From contig NZ_JAGINP010000033.1 in the NCBI RefSeq assembly GCF_017876155.1, forward strand, positions 1 to 64,000: DNA of 64,000 bases, given 5' to 3'. The notes beneath the pieces were generated by a model. It did no database searches and was not told the origin of the DNA. It saw only the letters and a program-made list of their open reading frames with translations. Origin of the DNA: Azospirillum rugosum. Lineage in GTDB: Bacteria > Pseudomonadota > Alphaproteobacteria > Azospirillales > Azospirillaceae. This document shows, one piece after another, positions 1 through 7,912 of the stretch (its first letter is position 1; every line of letters starts with the position of its first letter). The translations under genes were made by a program, and so were the position numbers.

Positions 1-78
1 ACAGGGCTGTGTCACACACCGGGTCAGACACCCCGTTCGGGGCGGATTTCCCAGCCGAATCAATGGGAACACAAGTAA

Positions 79-136
79 TGGTGGAGCCGAGGAGGGTCAT
101 GCGGGCACCGGGTCAGGTCTGTCCGGTGACATTGTC
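79..136. repeat. Left copy of the element's inverted terminal repeat
   Basis: These 58 bases are the exact reverse complement of 30366-30423. Weaker similarity continues inward for about 25 bases, both sides keeping GGTCGAGT-like blocks. The outer edge of the identity is sharp: read outward, both copies end in GGCTCCACCA and then differ completely. I infer that this is one end of a mobile element about 30 kb long. No target-site duplication is visible next to it. Bases 1-78 may be flanking chromosome; I see no gene in them. Confidence 0.85.
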
Positions 137-304
137 CAGCACCGGCTTTTGGCGGTCGAGTGGTTCCAGAACGGCATGGTCAGCGGCACGCCCAGGGCGG
201 CAAATGAGGCCGTCATACCTCGTTGCGGCAACCAGCCGGAGTGATCGGATCGTTACCGATCCCGCTGTTGGCCTCGCCGGCATGGCCGCCAGCGTTCCTC
301 ACCC

Positions 305-775
305 TTACCGGCGGATCTGATCCAGGATCGCCTGGACTTCTGGGGTGAGCGGTGCCTCCCTGGCCAGCCGGATCTCAAGCTGTCGGCGTGCCTCGGCGTC
401 AACGAACTTCGGTGTCGTCATGAATGCAAAGCGGGGGTTCGCCTCGGCCCTGGTCCGGCCGTTCAGGTAGACCTCCTGCCGGATCTCCAGGAACAATCGG
501 TCCTCGTCGGTTCGGACGGTCATGTGGGCGGGGTTGATGCAGGTCTTCATCCCGCAGGTCATGCGAATCTGCGGTCGCCCGACCATGTTGGAGTTGAGAC
601 GGTTTCCGTAGGCCGCTTCGAAGGCTACGGGGCGAACGCATACACGTTCGCCGTTGATCTTCAGCACCGGGTAGCCGTTCTTGTCCACTCTTCCTTTCCA
701 GATCCGGCATCCTGTATTGAGGTCGTCCTCACTGTGCATTTCCAGCCGTTCGTGGATTGGGCGTGCATTACCCAT
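305..775 (-). CDS. HNH-endonuclease-like protein with a degenerate first motif
   Basis: The protein is 156 residues from an ATG at 773-775, with GGAGGAG upstream. A longer in-frame ATG start at 866-868 is possible. The middle reads like the phage and mobile-element HNH family: CRIWKG, then KNGYPVLKINGE, then CGMKTCINPAHM, which matches the C-x(n)-C-x-NP-x-H tail of that fold. The usual first HR of the catalytic motif appears as RPVAFEAAYG, so the general-base histidine seems to be missing and catalysis is doubtful. It lies between the terminal repeat and the small gene 1413-1649, with no counterpart at the other end of the element, so it looks like a later insertion. Function beyond the fold is inference. 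Confidence 0.6.
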   Translation of the reverse strand: MGNARPIHERLEMHSEDDLNTGCRIWKGRVDKNGYPVLKINGERVCVRPVAFEAAYGNRLNSNMVGRPQIRMTCGMKTCINPAHMTVRTDEDRLFLEIRQEVYLNGRTRAEANPRFAFMTTPKFVDAEARRQLEIRLAREAPLTPEVQAILDQIRR

Positions 776-1275
776 TGGTCCTCGCTCTTCTCCTCCTTCA
801 TTTTTACCACCCGGCCTTTTCGGAACGCAAAATTCCCGGCGAGCCTTCCTGGTGATGGGGCGGCTCATCCTGGCCCCCGGTTTCCCTGGTCTCCGCGATC
901 CAGGCCGGGCACCCATCCTGGCCCTGGGCTCGGCCGATGCCCACCTCGCCAGCCCGGTCTGAACGGCAGCGACCCGCCGGACAGCCGGGCCATACCGGCC
1001 CTGACGCAAGCTCGGGCACGGCGGTTCCGACCCATCCAGATCCGGCGAAGCACTCCGGTGCCGGCCGGAGCGGGCCGAGCGGCAGCGAGGGCCGCGAAGG
1101 TCGGCACCTCGTGGTCGCGACGCAGGAGCGGCCACGACCGTGTTTCCCCGAAGCCGCTGGCATGGCCGAATTCCCCACGGCGACGCAGTCGGCAACGAGG
1201 CCCGGCACGGCGGGAGACGAGGGCGAAGCCCGAGACTCACGCCGGGAGGGCCGGTGTTAGGTTCGATCATCTCGT
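776..1275. other. Non-coding stretch between HNH-like gene and tandem repeat
   Basis: Open frames cross this GC-rich stretch on both strands, but none has a convincing start, composition or recognisable motif. I see no RNA gene. The mirror-image end of the element has only about 230 bases between its small gene and its terminal repeat, so this end has been expanded. Confidence 0.4.
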
Positions 1276-1399
1276 TTTGACCGGGGCAGAGGCGGGGGAG
1301 CGTTCTCCTCCTCCTGGAGGAGAAGGTTTTCCCCCCCTTTGACCTGGGCAGAACGGGAGGATTGGTGCCTCTAAGTAGGGAAAGAAGGTTTTCCCCCCC
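1276..1399. repeat. Two-unit imperfect tandem repeat, 62-base period
   Basis: Two units (1276-1337 and 1338-1399) each begin TTTGACC-GGGCAGA and end GAAGGTTTTCCCCCC. Their middles are diverged. The repeat sits just downstream of the 78-residue gene at 1413-1649, inside the left terminal module. A recombinase-binding or transcript-end role is possible, but nothing in the sequence decides it. Confidence 0.6.
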
Positions 1400-1412
1400 T
1401 GGGGCCAGACCG

Positions 1413-1649
1413 TCAGGCCCAGCCGTCGCAGAGTCGCTCCAGGACCTCCTGGGTCGCACACCCCGCCCGCACCACGATGCGGTCGATGCCGTCCACCTGG
1501 GCGTCCAGGATCACGACACCGGCGTCACCCGGCTCGAAGAAGGAGCGGAACCTGACCCAGTTCGAGCCATCCAGGACCAGGATGGCTACATGGTCGTGGG
1601 GATGCTGGGATCGGGGACTGCGGTTGAAATAGACCTCGCTGGCCTTCAT
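1413..1649 (-). CDS. Small protein of the terminal module, left copy
   Basis: A 78-residue protein of unknown function that is clearly a paralogue of the protein at 29902-30135. Shared positions include MK..E, HDH near residue 19, LD...W.RFRS, I.DA..DG, VV..GC.T and a C-terminal RL.D.W. It has no signal peptide or membrane segment. The conserved HDH, the single C and the aromatic pattern suggest a small folded domain, but I recognise no family. It lies downstream of the serine recombinase 2252-2818 in the same orientation, as its paralogue does at the other end. The upstream regions of both copies share CGGTAAATAC. Conservation at both ends suggests it works with the recombinase, perhaps as a directionality or accessory factor. 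That role is inference. Confidence 0.7.
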   Translation of the reverse strand: MKASEVYFNRSPRSQHPHDHVAILVLDGSNWVRFRSFFEPGDAGVVILDAQVDGIDRIVVRAGCATQEVLERLCDGWA

Positions 1650-1905
1650 GGCGGGACCTCGGATTGGCTGGTTGTCGGCTGGCCCCGTGACGGGCTCCGG
1701 GTATTTACCGGCCGGGTTCCGGACGGCCGTCCCGCCCGTCCAGGACGGCCTGGATCGCCGGGGCCACGCCGCTCCGCCATCGGCATCGGCATCGCGATGA
1801 AAAGGCGTCTGCCCAGAACTTTTAATTTCGACTTCCCGATTCGGAGTCAGGTAGCCAGGACCTCAGCGAGGTCACAGGGCCTCCACATACGAAGGGAAAG
1901 CAAAA

Positions 1906-2292
1906 ATGGAACTGGCTACCGTCAAAATCCGCTGGGCGGACGGAACTCAACAGAAGATCTGGGTGATCCTTGGGCATTCGAACTACGAACATACCGGACC
2001 GGTGAGCCATGAGGTGGTTGCCGATCTGGTCATTTCGGTTGCTCGGGCGTCCTTGATTGCCGAGAGCCACCTGCCTGGACAAGAAGCCGTTCGGGACCTT
2101 TTGGCATCGCATCTGACCGCTTGGAAGAATCAGCCGGACGTGCCGGTCGAACCGATCTATGTCGGGTCTATCGGCATTGAGGTCGAGTTTCCGGGCAACC
2201 GCTCGCGGTCTGATGCACCTTACGGACCTGTCGTGGGAACGGCGGCGTGGTTCAGGGCATTGCGGATGCCTTCGCTTCCCGCAACGCCCTGA
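1906..2292 (+). CDS. Hypothetical protein, 128 aa
   Basis: The protein starts at an ATG preceded by AAGGGA and has normal codon use. The N-terminal half (MELATVKIRWADGTQQKIWV) reads like a compact beta strand pair, followed by a helical stretch around residues 45-75. No signal peptide or known motif is visible. Its 3' end overlaps the end of the convergent recombinase gene 2252-2818 by 41 bases, so the last dozen residues may be dictated by that gene. It has no counterpart at the right end and looks like an insertion into the left terminal module. Function unknown. Confidence 0.5.
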   Translation: MELATVKIRWADGTQQKIWVILGHSNYEHTGPVSHEVVADLVISVARASLIAESHLPGQEAVRDLLASHLTAWKNQPDVPVEPIYVGSIGIEVEFPGNRSRSDAPYGPVVGTAAWFRALRMPSLPATP

Positions 2293-2818
2293 ACACCGAC
2301 GACCGGCTGATGCCGAGCCGGATGGCGATCTCGGCCGGCAGCACGCCGGCCCGGCGGAGTTCGATCACTTCGGCGAACCGCCGCCGGGCCGTCGGGGCTC
2401 GGCCGCGGTACTTGCCCTGGGCCTTGGCCGCGGCGATGCCGACCCGCTGCCGCTCCAGCAAGAGCCGCCGCTCGAACGCCGCGACCGCCACGACGATCTC
2501 AGCCACCATCCGGCCGGTGGGGCTGGAGGTGTCGATCCCGAGGTCCAAGACGCGGATCGCCGCTCCCTTCCGCTCCAGCCGGTCAAACACCTCGCAGAAG
2601 TGGGCGGTGGACCGGCACAGGCGATCCAGGCGGGTGACGATCAGCGTGTCGCCCTCCCTGAGGAAGTCCAGGCAGGACGCAAGCTGGGGCCGGTCTCCCA
2701 CGGCCGACGCCTGCTCGGCGAAGACCTTCTCGACGCCGAGCCGCTTCAGGTGCTCGATCTGGTCCTCGAAGCCGGCGACCTGATCATGGGTGGATGTGCG
2801 GGCGTAGCCGACCAGCAT
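2252..2818 (-). CDS. Serine recombinase (resolvase/invertase family), left terminal copy
   Basis: A 188-residue small serine recombinase. The N-terminal YARTST holds the catalytic serine (Ser9). TRLDRLCRS at about residues 62-70 carries the conserved DRL and arginines of the active site. Residues 100-135 form the long E helix (VVAVAAFERRLLLERQRVG), and the C-terminal 50 residues hold a helix-turn-helix (EIAIRLGISRSSVFRAL). The length matches Tn3 resolvases and Hin/Gin invertases. It is about nine-tenths identical to the protein at 29156-29716, which lies in mirror orientation at the other end of the element. The ATG at 2816-2818 was chosen because it aligns with that copy. The likely role is resolution, inversion or integration of the element; which of these cannot be read from the sequence. 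Confidence 0.92.
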   Translation of the reverse strand: MLVGYARTSTHDQVAGFEDQIEHLKRLGVEKVFAEQASAVGDRPQLASCLDFLREGDTLIVTRLDRLCRSTAHFCEVFDRLERKGAAIRVLDLGIDTSSPTGRMVAEIVVAVAAFERRLLLERQRVGIAAAKAQGKYRGRAPTARRRFAEVIELRRAGVLPAEIAIRLGISRSSVFRALREAKASAMP

Positions 2819-2834
2819 GGCGTCCTCGGTTCCT

Positions 2835-2876
2835 GACAACTCAAGAACCCAGTGAACCATGGGTTCCAAAACTGTC
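2835..2876. promoter_or_regulatory. Imperfect dyad upstream of left recombinase, candidate crossover site/operator
   Basis: A 42-base near-palindrome lies 17-58 bases before the recombinase start. The half-sites are GACA..T...GAACCCA and its complement, 13 of 21 positions agreeing by eye. The equivalent region before 29156 aligns with it, and both regions also share the block CCACATGGCCCT-CCGGTGC about 115 bases from the start codon (2913-2932; 29041-29060). Small serine recombinases usually act at dyads close to their own genes, so this is a good candidate recombination site. Confidence 0.5.
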
Positions 2877-3281
2877 AAATCCGGCCCCGGTGGCACTCAG
2901 GCCCGCTGGGTAGCACCGGCAGGGCCATGTGGGATTACATGGCGGCTGCCCCCTCGACCATGCTATGCCGGGGGGTAGACCCAAGCGTCAGAGCTTCAGG
3001 ATTCGACCAAGCCGGGCTGGTGCTTTCCCAGTGTTCTCCACCCTGCCGTTCTCTCATTCCATACTGAGCCCAATCCCAGCCCGCATCCTGAGCCGTTCTT
3101 GACCCCGACCTGGGCCGTACCCCCGATCCGCTCTTCCCGTCAGCCGACGCCTCGCCGACCGACCCGAACGGAACATGCCCCCGGTACACCGGGTCGGGAC
3201 GTTCGCCGTCCAGGACGCCATGGCCCGGTCCTGGAACAGTGGAATTTCGATTTCCACCCGCCCGGCCGCTACACTGCCCGC

Positions 3282-3599
3282 ATGCCACGCAGTTTCCCCG
3301 ACAACCCGCTGGCCCGGATCGCGGCCACACGCGGCGTTTCGGAGCCGACCATCCGCCGACAGGCCAAGGCCGATGGATGGAACAGTCATAGGATGATGGT
3401 GAAGTCGCGGGACGGGGTGATTGCTCCGGTTCACCGAGATTGCTCTGGCTCACCGAGGGGGGACATGACCGAACCCCCTTGCGGCATTGGGCGTATTGAT
3501 CACGCGATCCCCAACTGCTGTTCTGGGCCGTTTCCGGACAAGGCTCGACCCTTGTACAACTGCTGTTATGCTGTCGCTCCCGACCGATCCCAGAGGAAG
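3282..3599 (+). pseudogene. Possible remnant encoding a short helix-turn-helix
   Basis: The frame from the ATG at 3282 starts MPRSFPDNPLARIAATRG and continues VSEPTIRRQAKADGW. This resembles a short DNA-binding helix-turn-helix. It then degenerates into cysteine-rich, low-quality sequence and runs without a stop into the next gene, which has its own good start. I read it as a decayed fragment. The rest of 2893-3600 shows nothing else I can support. Confidence 0.25.
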
Positions 3600-3602
3600 T
3601 TC

Positions 3603-3899
3603 ATGAATACCCAGACCGCAATTGTCGTGTCGGCCGCCATTCTGGGCGGCTCCGTCCTGTATGGACTTGTCGGCCGCCCACCATCCAACGTCGGTCAGTT
3701 CCAGATGGTCAAGGCCGGGGACACGTCGGTTTGGGTCTTGGATTCGGCAACCGGCTCCCTTCAGGTCTGCGGGTACTCCACCCATACTCCCACAGCGGAG
3801 AGGCCAGCCATCAAACGCTGTTTCATGGTCGAACGGGATCGGTACCTGACCGATGCGGAGGTGGGGATCACGCCGCCTGAACCGCCAAGAGGGAAATAG
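3603..3899 (+). CDS. Small membrane-anchored or exported protein
   Basis: A 98-residue protein from the ATG at 3603, preceded by GAGGAAG. Residues 5-25 form one hydrophobic segment (TAIVVSAAILGGSVLYGLVG) that could be an uncleaved signal anchor. The remaining 70 residues are polar with two cysteines (VCGYS, KRCFMV) about 20 residues apart that could pair outside the cytoplasm. No family is recognised. It is followed by the convergent exported protein 3943-4278. It is one of many small exported proteins in this element. Confidence 0.6.
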   Translation: MNTQTAIVVSAAILGGSVLYGLVGRPPSNVGQFQMVKAGDTSVWVLDSATGSLQVCGYSTHTPTAERPAIKRCFMVERDRYLTDAEVGITPPEPPRGK

Positions 3900-3942
3900 G
3901 GCCTGTACCGTTCTGGATTCCAGCGGCCCAGGCCCACCATTC

Positions 3943-4278
3943 CTACTTGGTCTTGACGACCCGGCGGTTAACCGACCACACGCCGCCCATGCATCCCAGC
4001 TTGCCCCCGTCAACCACGACGGGGAGACCCGGCCGACAGATCAGACCCGCCACATCGGCCGCGGAAAAGATTCCGAGGTTCACGGACACCCAGCTTTCCG
4101 ACCCGCATTGTTCCATTGCATCGGAAAGCTTGGGCTGAAGATCCATCAAGTTGGAGGCGTCCTGAATCACCTCGCAGACGGGACGCTGAACTTTTGATTG
4201 CGGCGGTCCCAGTTGAGCCTGGGCCGGACCGGACAGCAGAGCCACCAGAGCAGCCCCGACGATTACCACGCGGTTCAT
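3943..4278 (-). CDS. Exported cysteine-containing protein
   Basis: A 111-residue protein from the ATG at 4276-4278, with GAGGAA about eight bases upstream. A classical signal peptide (MNRVVIVGAALVALLSGPAQAQ) predicts cleavage after AQA. The mature part has four cysteines (RPVCEV, EQCGSE, LICRPG, LGCMGG), enough for two disulfides in the periplasm. It ends MGGVWSVNRRVVKTK. No known family is recognised. It lies convergent to the small membrane protein 3603-3899. Confidence 0.7.
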   Translation of the reverse strand: MNRVVIVGAALVALLSGPAQAQLGPPQSKVQRPVCEVIQDASNLMDLQPKLSDAMEQCGSESWVSVNLGIFSAADVAGLICRPGLPVVVDGGKLGCMGGVWSVNRRVVKTK

Positions 4279-4464
4279 GGTCAATTCCTCTTCATGCCGG
4301 CCTGGGCCAGCGGATCAGGCTGTATTGCACAATCGACCGCAGATGCACCACAGCGTCATAAAGGACGCGGTCAGGATGGCCTTAGGGTTGCACGGCCGAG
4401 CGTATCTTCTGGTCTTTTTCGGGCCACCCGCCGGACCTGATCCACGACCACGTGGAACCCCAGC

Positions 4465-4764
4465 ATGGTAGCCAATCCCCTCTCGACCGCGACCCGAACT
4501 ACCAAGCAGAACCTCCTGGCCGTGGCCTCGGTGGTGATCCTGGTCAAGGTGTTCGATGTCTCCGTGGAGCAGATCGCCGTCGGCGGGGTGGCCCTGACGT
4601 TCGACTGGGGGCGTGATGTTCGCCCTGGGGCGGTCGGGGCTGAACGCTGTCGGCCGCACGCTGCCGGAGGTCGCCAATGTCCGGAAAGTTGTCGTTCAGG
4701 GAGCGACCCGAACAACAGGAAAGCAGCGGGGCCAGAAGCCCAGCCCCATCCGTTCCACCGTTAG
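4465..4764 (+). pseudogene. Possible broken gene for a small membrane protein
   Basis: The first 50 codons from the ATG at 4465 (RTTKQNLLAVASVVILVKVF...) look like the start of a small inner-membrane protein, with a basic N-terminus and a hydrophobic helix. After about codon 52 the frame turns arginine- and histidine-rich, as in out-of-frame GC-rich DNA, and overlaps the better-supported gene starting at 4613. I infer a gene truncated or frameshifted near 4610. Confidence 0.35.
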
Positions 4765-5173
4765 CGTCGTCCTGCGGCTCGGCGGGGCCGTCGATCACCC
4801 CGTCACCCTGATCCAGACCTTGGCCCGCTGGGGGCTGGTGCTCCGCAAAGCCCACGAGGTCGTCACCCGGCTGGTCGCCGGGGAGAAGCTGCCTGTCCTG
4901 CTGGCGGACGCTCCGGAGCCGGCCGAGGTGGTCTCCACGCTAGAGCGGCTGGGTGTCGCGGTGGGCTTCCCGCATCCGCCGGTCTCCATCAACGTGAAGG
5001 CGATCCGGGCCAAACTCGGGGTGACCCAGAAGGAGTTCGCGGTCCAGTTCCGCTTCGATGTCGATTCGGTGCAGAACTGGGAACAGGGTCGCTACCAACC
5101 CGATTCCCCGACCCGCATCCTTTTGAAGGTGATCGAGCAGCACCCTGAGGCCGTCGAGGACGTGCTGGGATAG
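4613..5173 (+). CDS. HTH (XRE-like) protein with an L7/L12-C-terminal-like segment
   Basis: A protein of about 186 residues; the start is GTG 4613 or ATG 4616, after a GGGGG run. The C-terminal 55 residues are a helix-turn-helix of the HigA/NadS antitoxin type (IRAKLGVTQKEFAVQF, then VQNWEQGRYQPDSPTRIL). The middle (about residues 60-115: TLIQTLARWGLVLRKAHEVV, then VAGEKLPVLL and VVSTLERLGVAV) follows the pattern of the ribosomal L7/L12 C-terminal domain, with an 'LxLxxAxxxV' helix and a closing 'LxxxGVxV' strand. I know the HTH class. The L7/L12 resemblance is my reading and needs a profile search. No toxin gene is adjacent, so it may be an orphan regulator. Confidence 0.65.
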   Translation: MMFALGRSGLNAVGRTLPEVANVRKVVVQGATRTTGKQRGQKPSPIRSTVSVVLRLGGAVDHPVTLIQTLARWGLVLRKAHEVVTRLVAGEKLPVLLADAPEPAEVVSTLERLGVAVGFPHPPVSINVKAIRAKLGVTQKEFAVQFRFDVDSVQNWEQGRYQPDSPTRILLKVIEQHPEAVEDVLG

Positions 5174-5216
5174 GGTCTCAGGCCGAGGTAGGCACGGTTA
5201 GGAGAAGGTCGCAGCC

Positions 5217-5645
5217 TCAATGTACTCTCTCGTCGTCGTGCCGCGGTTCGGTTCGGTGGGCCTGAAGCTGGCGTTTCCGTCGTTCACCCTCCATCCATTC
5301 CCGAAGGTTTCGGTATTGCTCGGACTGGCGTGTACCGGCCGGGTATCGGGTGTTCGACTGGTAAAGCAGGGTCGCACACGCCCGGCACCGATGGTTGAAG
5401 CAGTCGTCAGCGACCTTTTCCAGCCAGATGTCGCCGCCCCCGCAGGCGTAACAGGCGACCGTGCCGTCGCGGCAGCAGTCCGGATGGTTGTCCTTGTACT
5501 CGGCGAGTCCATTGCCATTCCCGAAGCGTGCAACCTCCTGGCTTCGAACGGCGGCTTTCAGGACCTTCGTGAGGACGTAGAGGAACAAACCGAAGAAAGC
5601 CACAGGAAGGATGAGGAACATTTGACGTGTGTCCGTCCGGGTCAT
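5217..5645 (-). CDS. Membrane-anchored zinc-ribbon protein
   Basis: A 142-residue protein. Residues 8-28 (QMFLILPVAFFGLFLYVLTKV) form one transmembrane helix. The cytoplasmic or periplasmic part has a four-cysteine metal site of ribbon type (CYACGGG at about residue 67 and HRCRACAT at about residue 88). The tail is charged. Its ATG (5643-5645) overlaps the stop of the upstream T5orf172-like gene by four bases (ATGA), so the two are translationally coupled and probably work together. Function unknown. Confidence 0.7.
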   Translation of the reverse strand: MTRTDTRQMFLILPVAFFGLFLYVLTKVLKAAVRSQEVARFGNGNGLAEYKDNHPDCCRDGTVACYACGGGDIWLEKVADDCFNHRCRACATLLYQSNTRYPAGTRQSEQYRNLREWMEGERRKRQLQAHRTEPRHDDERVH

Positions 5646-6118
5646 CGACGGCCAAAATCGCGACCGAACTTTCGCACAAGTGCAACGGCATGCTGGAACG
5701 GAGCTTCAAACACCTCCCGTGATCTTCTACCGTTCCCGCCGACCAAACCCTCAGCCCGACCATGCCGCCTCTTGAGAACTCCATGGGCCATTCGCTCGGC
5801 CTTTTCGGCATTCCAAATCCTTTGGGCGAATGCAATCCGCCACCGGTCTGAGCCCGCGTACGAACCGAGACAAAGCTCTTCGCCACGTTGCCTTGGATGA
5901 TCTGAGATTCCAACCTTCACGCGATTTGGGTGATCAATAGAAACCGCAACATACAGAAAGCGTGGCCTGTATCCCATCGACGCCCCCAAGGTGAGAAAAT
6001 CATGGTACGTGAACTTCCGGGGCGTGTGCAACCATGCCACAGGGAAGACCCGCTGCCGTAACGGGGCTGCGGTCTTCGCCGTGGCGGCCCTGATGAATGG
6101 CAGACTGAGCCGCGACAC
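5642..6118 (-). CDS. T5orf172/GIY-YIG-related domain protein
   Basis: The protein has up to 158 residues from a GTG at 6116-6118. An ATG at 5975-5977 (MGYRPRFLYV) gives a 111-residue core and may be the true start. The core matches the T5orf172 (GIY-YIG superfamily) layout: FLYVAVSID, then RVKVGISDHPRQRGEEL (the K-x-GI-x(n)-R block), a long helix with E at about residue 113 (AERMAHGVLKRRH), and a closing REVFEAP strand like the family's 'EWF' motif. Such domains are nucleases or nucleic-acid binders in phages and mobile elements. The gene overlaps the downstream zinc-ribbon gene by four bases. The activity is inferred. Confidence 0.65.
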   Translation of the reverse strand: MSRLSLPFIRAATAKTAAPLRQRVFPVAWLHTPRKFTYHDFLTLGASMGYRPRFLYVAVSIDHPNRVKVGISDHPRQRGEELCLGSYAGSDRWRIAFAQRIWNAEKAERMAHGVLKRRHGRAEGLVGGNGRRSREVFEAPFQHAVALVRKFGRDFGRR

Positions 6119-6231
6119 TGCTGGGCGGCATGCCGGTGGGCACGACCCAATGTCCAGGAGCAGAACCGCTTCTGGAGTTGTGTCGTAAGTTGAGAGCGGC
6201 TTCTGTTCATGCTATCCCGAGAGGATGCTGC

Positions 6232-7167
6232 ATGCGGAACACTCAATCGGAAACGAAAATGCCCCGGCTCGCTCTTCCCGCGGTTCTGGCCGCGACGCTG
6301 ATGATCTCTGCCTGCCAGACCAGCAACGGCGGGGGCGGAATCCTCGCGAACACTGATCCGGCCCTCGCGTTAGCCAACTCCAACGACGTGGTGTCCTTCG
6401 CCAAGGTCCGGTTCGTCGATCACACGACCGGCCTCAGCAAGGTGATGGGCAGTGCCAACGAGCTAAAGGGGCAAACGTACCAACGTGTTCAGAAGGACGT
6501 GGCCTCGGCGGCTGGCGGGATCGCGGCCTTCCATCGGGATTTCGCCGCCTTCTGTGCTAAACAGAACGGCCGCTACGCCTACGGGATCTGTGCCGCGGGT
6601 GACCGCATCTTGTTCATCGCTGACATTTTCTCGACCCAGAGCAAGCGGAGTCCATCGCCGGTGCACGATTTCGTAGGCGTCGATCTCTTCGCCAACACGG
6701 GGGCGAACAACGAAGCCTTCCTGGCTGAAGTTTCCCCTCTGTCGTCCACGCTGAAGCCGATCCGGTTTGCCCAGCCGAAGGCCAAGGCGGCCCAGGAGTT
6801 GATCGCCCAATACGACGCCCTGACCGCCCAGATGACGGGGTCGCCGAACCTTTCCCGCCTCGTCGAGACGGAGCGGCAACAGATTGCCAAGGCCGTGCAC
6901 GATGCCGTGACGAACCCGGAGGGCCGCTCAGGCTGGCTCATGGTGGAGGCCGTTGGCGGCAATGTCCGGGCGGGCGAGCGATACAATCGCGGGGGCAATA
7001 ACTGCCGCGATGTGACCATCCAGCGTGTCGTGGACAAGACTCCCAGCTTCACAGGTGACCTCGCCGCCATCGTGAGCGGTGCGAAGGACGTGAACAACTG
7101 GACGATCAAGCACACGGTCTGTCAGCCTGCATCCAGCGACTTGACGGGGTGGCAGATAACCGCCTGA
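6232..7167 (+). CDS. Predicted lipoprotein, unknown function
   Basis: A 311-residue protein from the ATG at 6232 with GAGAGGA upstream. The N-terminus is a lipoprotein signal (LPAVLAATLMISACQ) with a lipobox ending in Cys. The mature part is helical with two further cysteines (FCAKQNGRYAYGICAAG) that could pair, and a C-terminal cysteine pair (NNCRDV, HTVCQP). There are no catalytic motifs. It is probably anchored in the outer membrane or the outer leaflet of the inner membrane. It stands alone on the plus strand and is one of several exported proteins of this element. Confidence 0.75.
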   Translation: MRNTQSETKMPRLALPAVLAATLMISACQTSNGGGGILANTDPALALANSNDVVSFAKVRFVDHTTGLSKVMGSANELKGQTYQRVQKDVASAAGGIAAFHRDFAAFCAKQNGRYAYGICAAGDRILFIADIFSTQSKRSPSPVHDFVGVDLFANTGANNEAFLAEVSPLSSTLKPIRFAQPKAKAAQELIAQYDALTAQMTGSPNLSRLVETERQQIAKAVHDAVTNPEGRSGWLMVEAVGGNVRAGERYNRGGNNCRDVTIQRVVDKTPSFTGDLAAIVSGAKDVNNWTIKHTVCQPASSDLTGWQITA

Positions 7168-7222
7168 TGAGAGGAGGCAGCGTGTATTTGCTGGAACGCT
7201 GACCGGTTATTGGTTCAACCCG

Positions 7223-7900
7223 ATGTATTACTCCTCAGAGGGCGGCATGGACTTCCCCCCGTTGGCTTTGAATTCTTCAACTCCTAAAGCCGTTACGAAT
7301 ATTATAGAGGAATTTTGCCGGAGCATTGCTCCGGCACCTCCCGTGTTCGTGCCGGTTGTCCCAGAACCCACCGCTGTCGTCAGCGAGTGCTTTCCGAACG
7401 TTGCCGCGAAGGTCGAAAGAGATGGCGGGGAGATCGCCTACGGCTGGAGCATCTGGGAATGGCCGGGGGTGTTCATCGAAGCGGAGCACCACGCTGTCTG
7501 GAGATCCCCAACGGGCGATCTGATCGATGTGACGCCCCGACCCGAAAGAGAAAAGAAGGTCCTGTTCGTTCCTGATCCGGAGACGGTTTATGATTGGGAG
7601 AGCAATCGACGGATTGACAACAGAAGACTTGCCATCGCTGACGACCCATATCTTCGTGAATTTCTCGAAAATGCCGCCGAAATGGCGGCATTTATGGAAA
7701 GAAAATCTGTGGGATTGACAGTCTCGTTCAATCCAGCCGAACTGTTTCCTCTCGCATCCCGCCAGCAGGTGCTCTTGAACTACCTAGCAGAGCGGTATGG
7801 CAAAAAGGGCCGAGGGCAGAATCAAAGACGTGTCGGTCGGAATGACCCATGCCCGTGTGGGAGTGGCAAAAAATTCAAAAAATGCCACGGAAACGACTGA
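7223..7900 (+). CDS. SEC-C motif protein
   Basis: A 225-residue protein from the ATG at 7223. The last 22 residues are a textbook SEC-C zinc motif (RNDPCPCGSGKKFKKCHG), as found at the end of SecA and in many small proteins that bind ribosomes or nucleic acids. The preceding 200 residues show no family I recognise. They contain a tryptophan-rich stretch (GWSIWEWPGVF) at about residue 75 and a helical segment before the motif. Codon use is less GC-rich than the neighbours, with AT-rich stretches around 7270-7320. Function unknown beyond metal binding. Confidence 0.75.
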   Translation: MYYSSEGGMDFPPLALNSSTPKAVTNIIEEFCRSIAPAPPVFVPVVPEPTAVVSECFPNVAAKVERDGGEIAYGWSIWEWPGVFIEAEHHAVWRSPTGDLIDVTPRPEREKKVLFVPDPETVYDWESNRRIDNRRLAIADDPYLREFLENAAEMAAFMERKSVGLTVSFNPAELFPLASRQQVLLNYLAERYGKKGRGQNQRRVGRNDPCPCGSGKKFKKCHGND

Positions 7901-7912
7901 GGGTGGTCGCAC

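Noticed and set aside
776..1459. Long minus-strand extension of the HNH-like frame to 384 residues
   Set aside because: The upstream part is arginine/proline-rich with no domain pattern and spans the tandem repeat; the start at 773-775 has a ribosome site.
1362..2012. 216-residue plus-strand frame
   Set aside because: Antisense to the conserved 78-residue terminal-module gene, which has a paralogue at the other end supporting the minus strand.
2935..3453. 172-residue minus-strand frame
   Set aside because: Low-complexity, glycine/serine/arginine-rich translation typical of GC-rich shadow frames; no start context.
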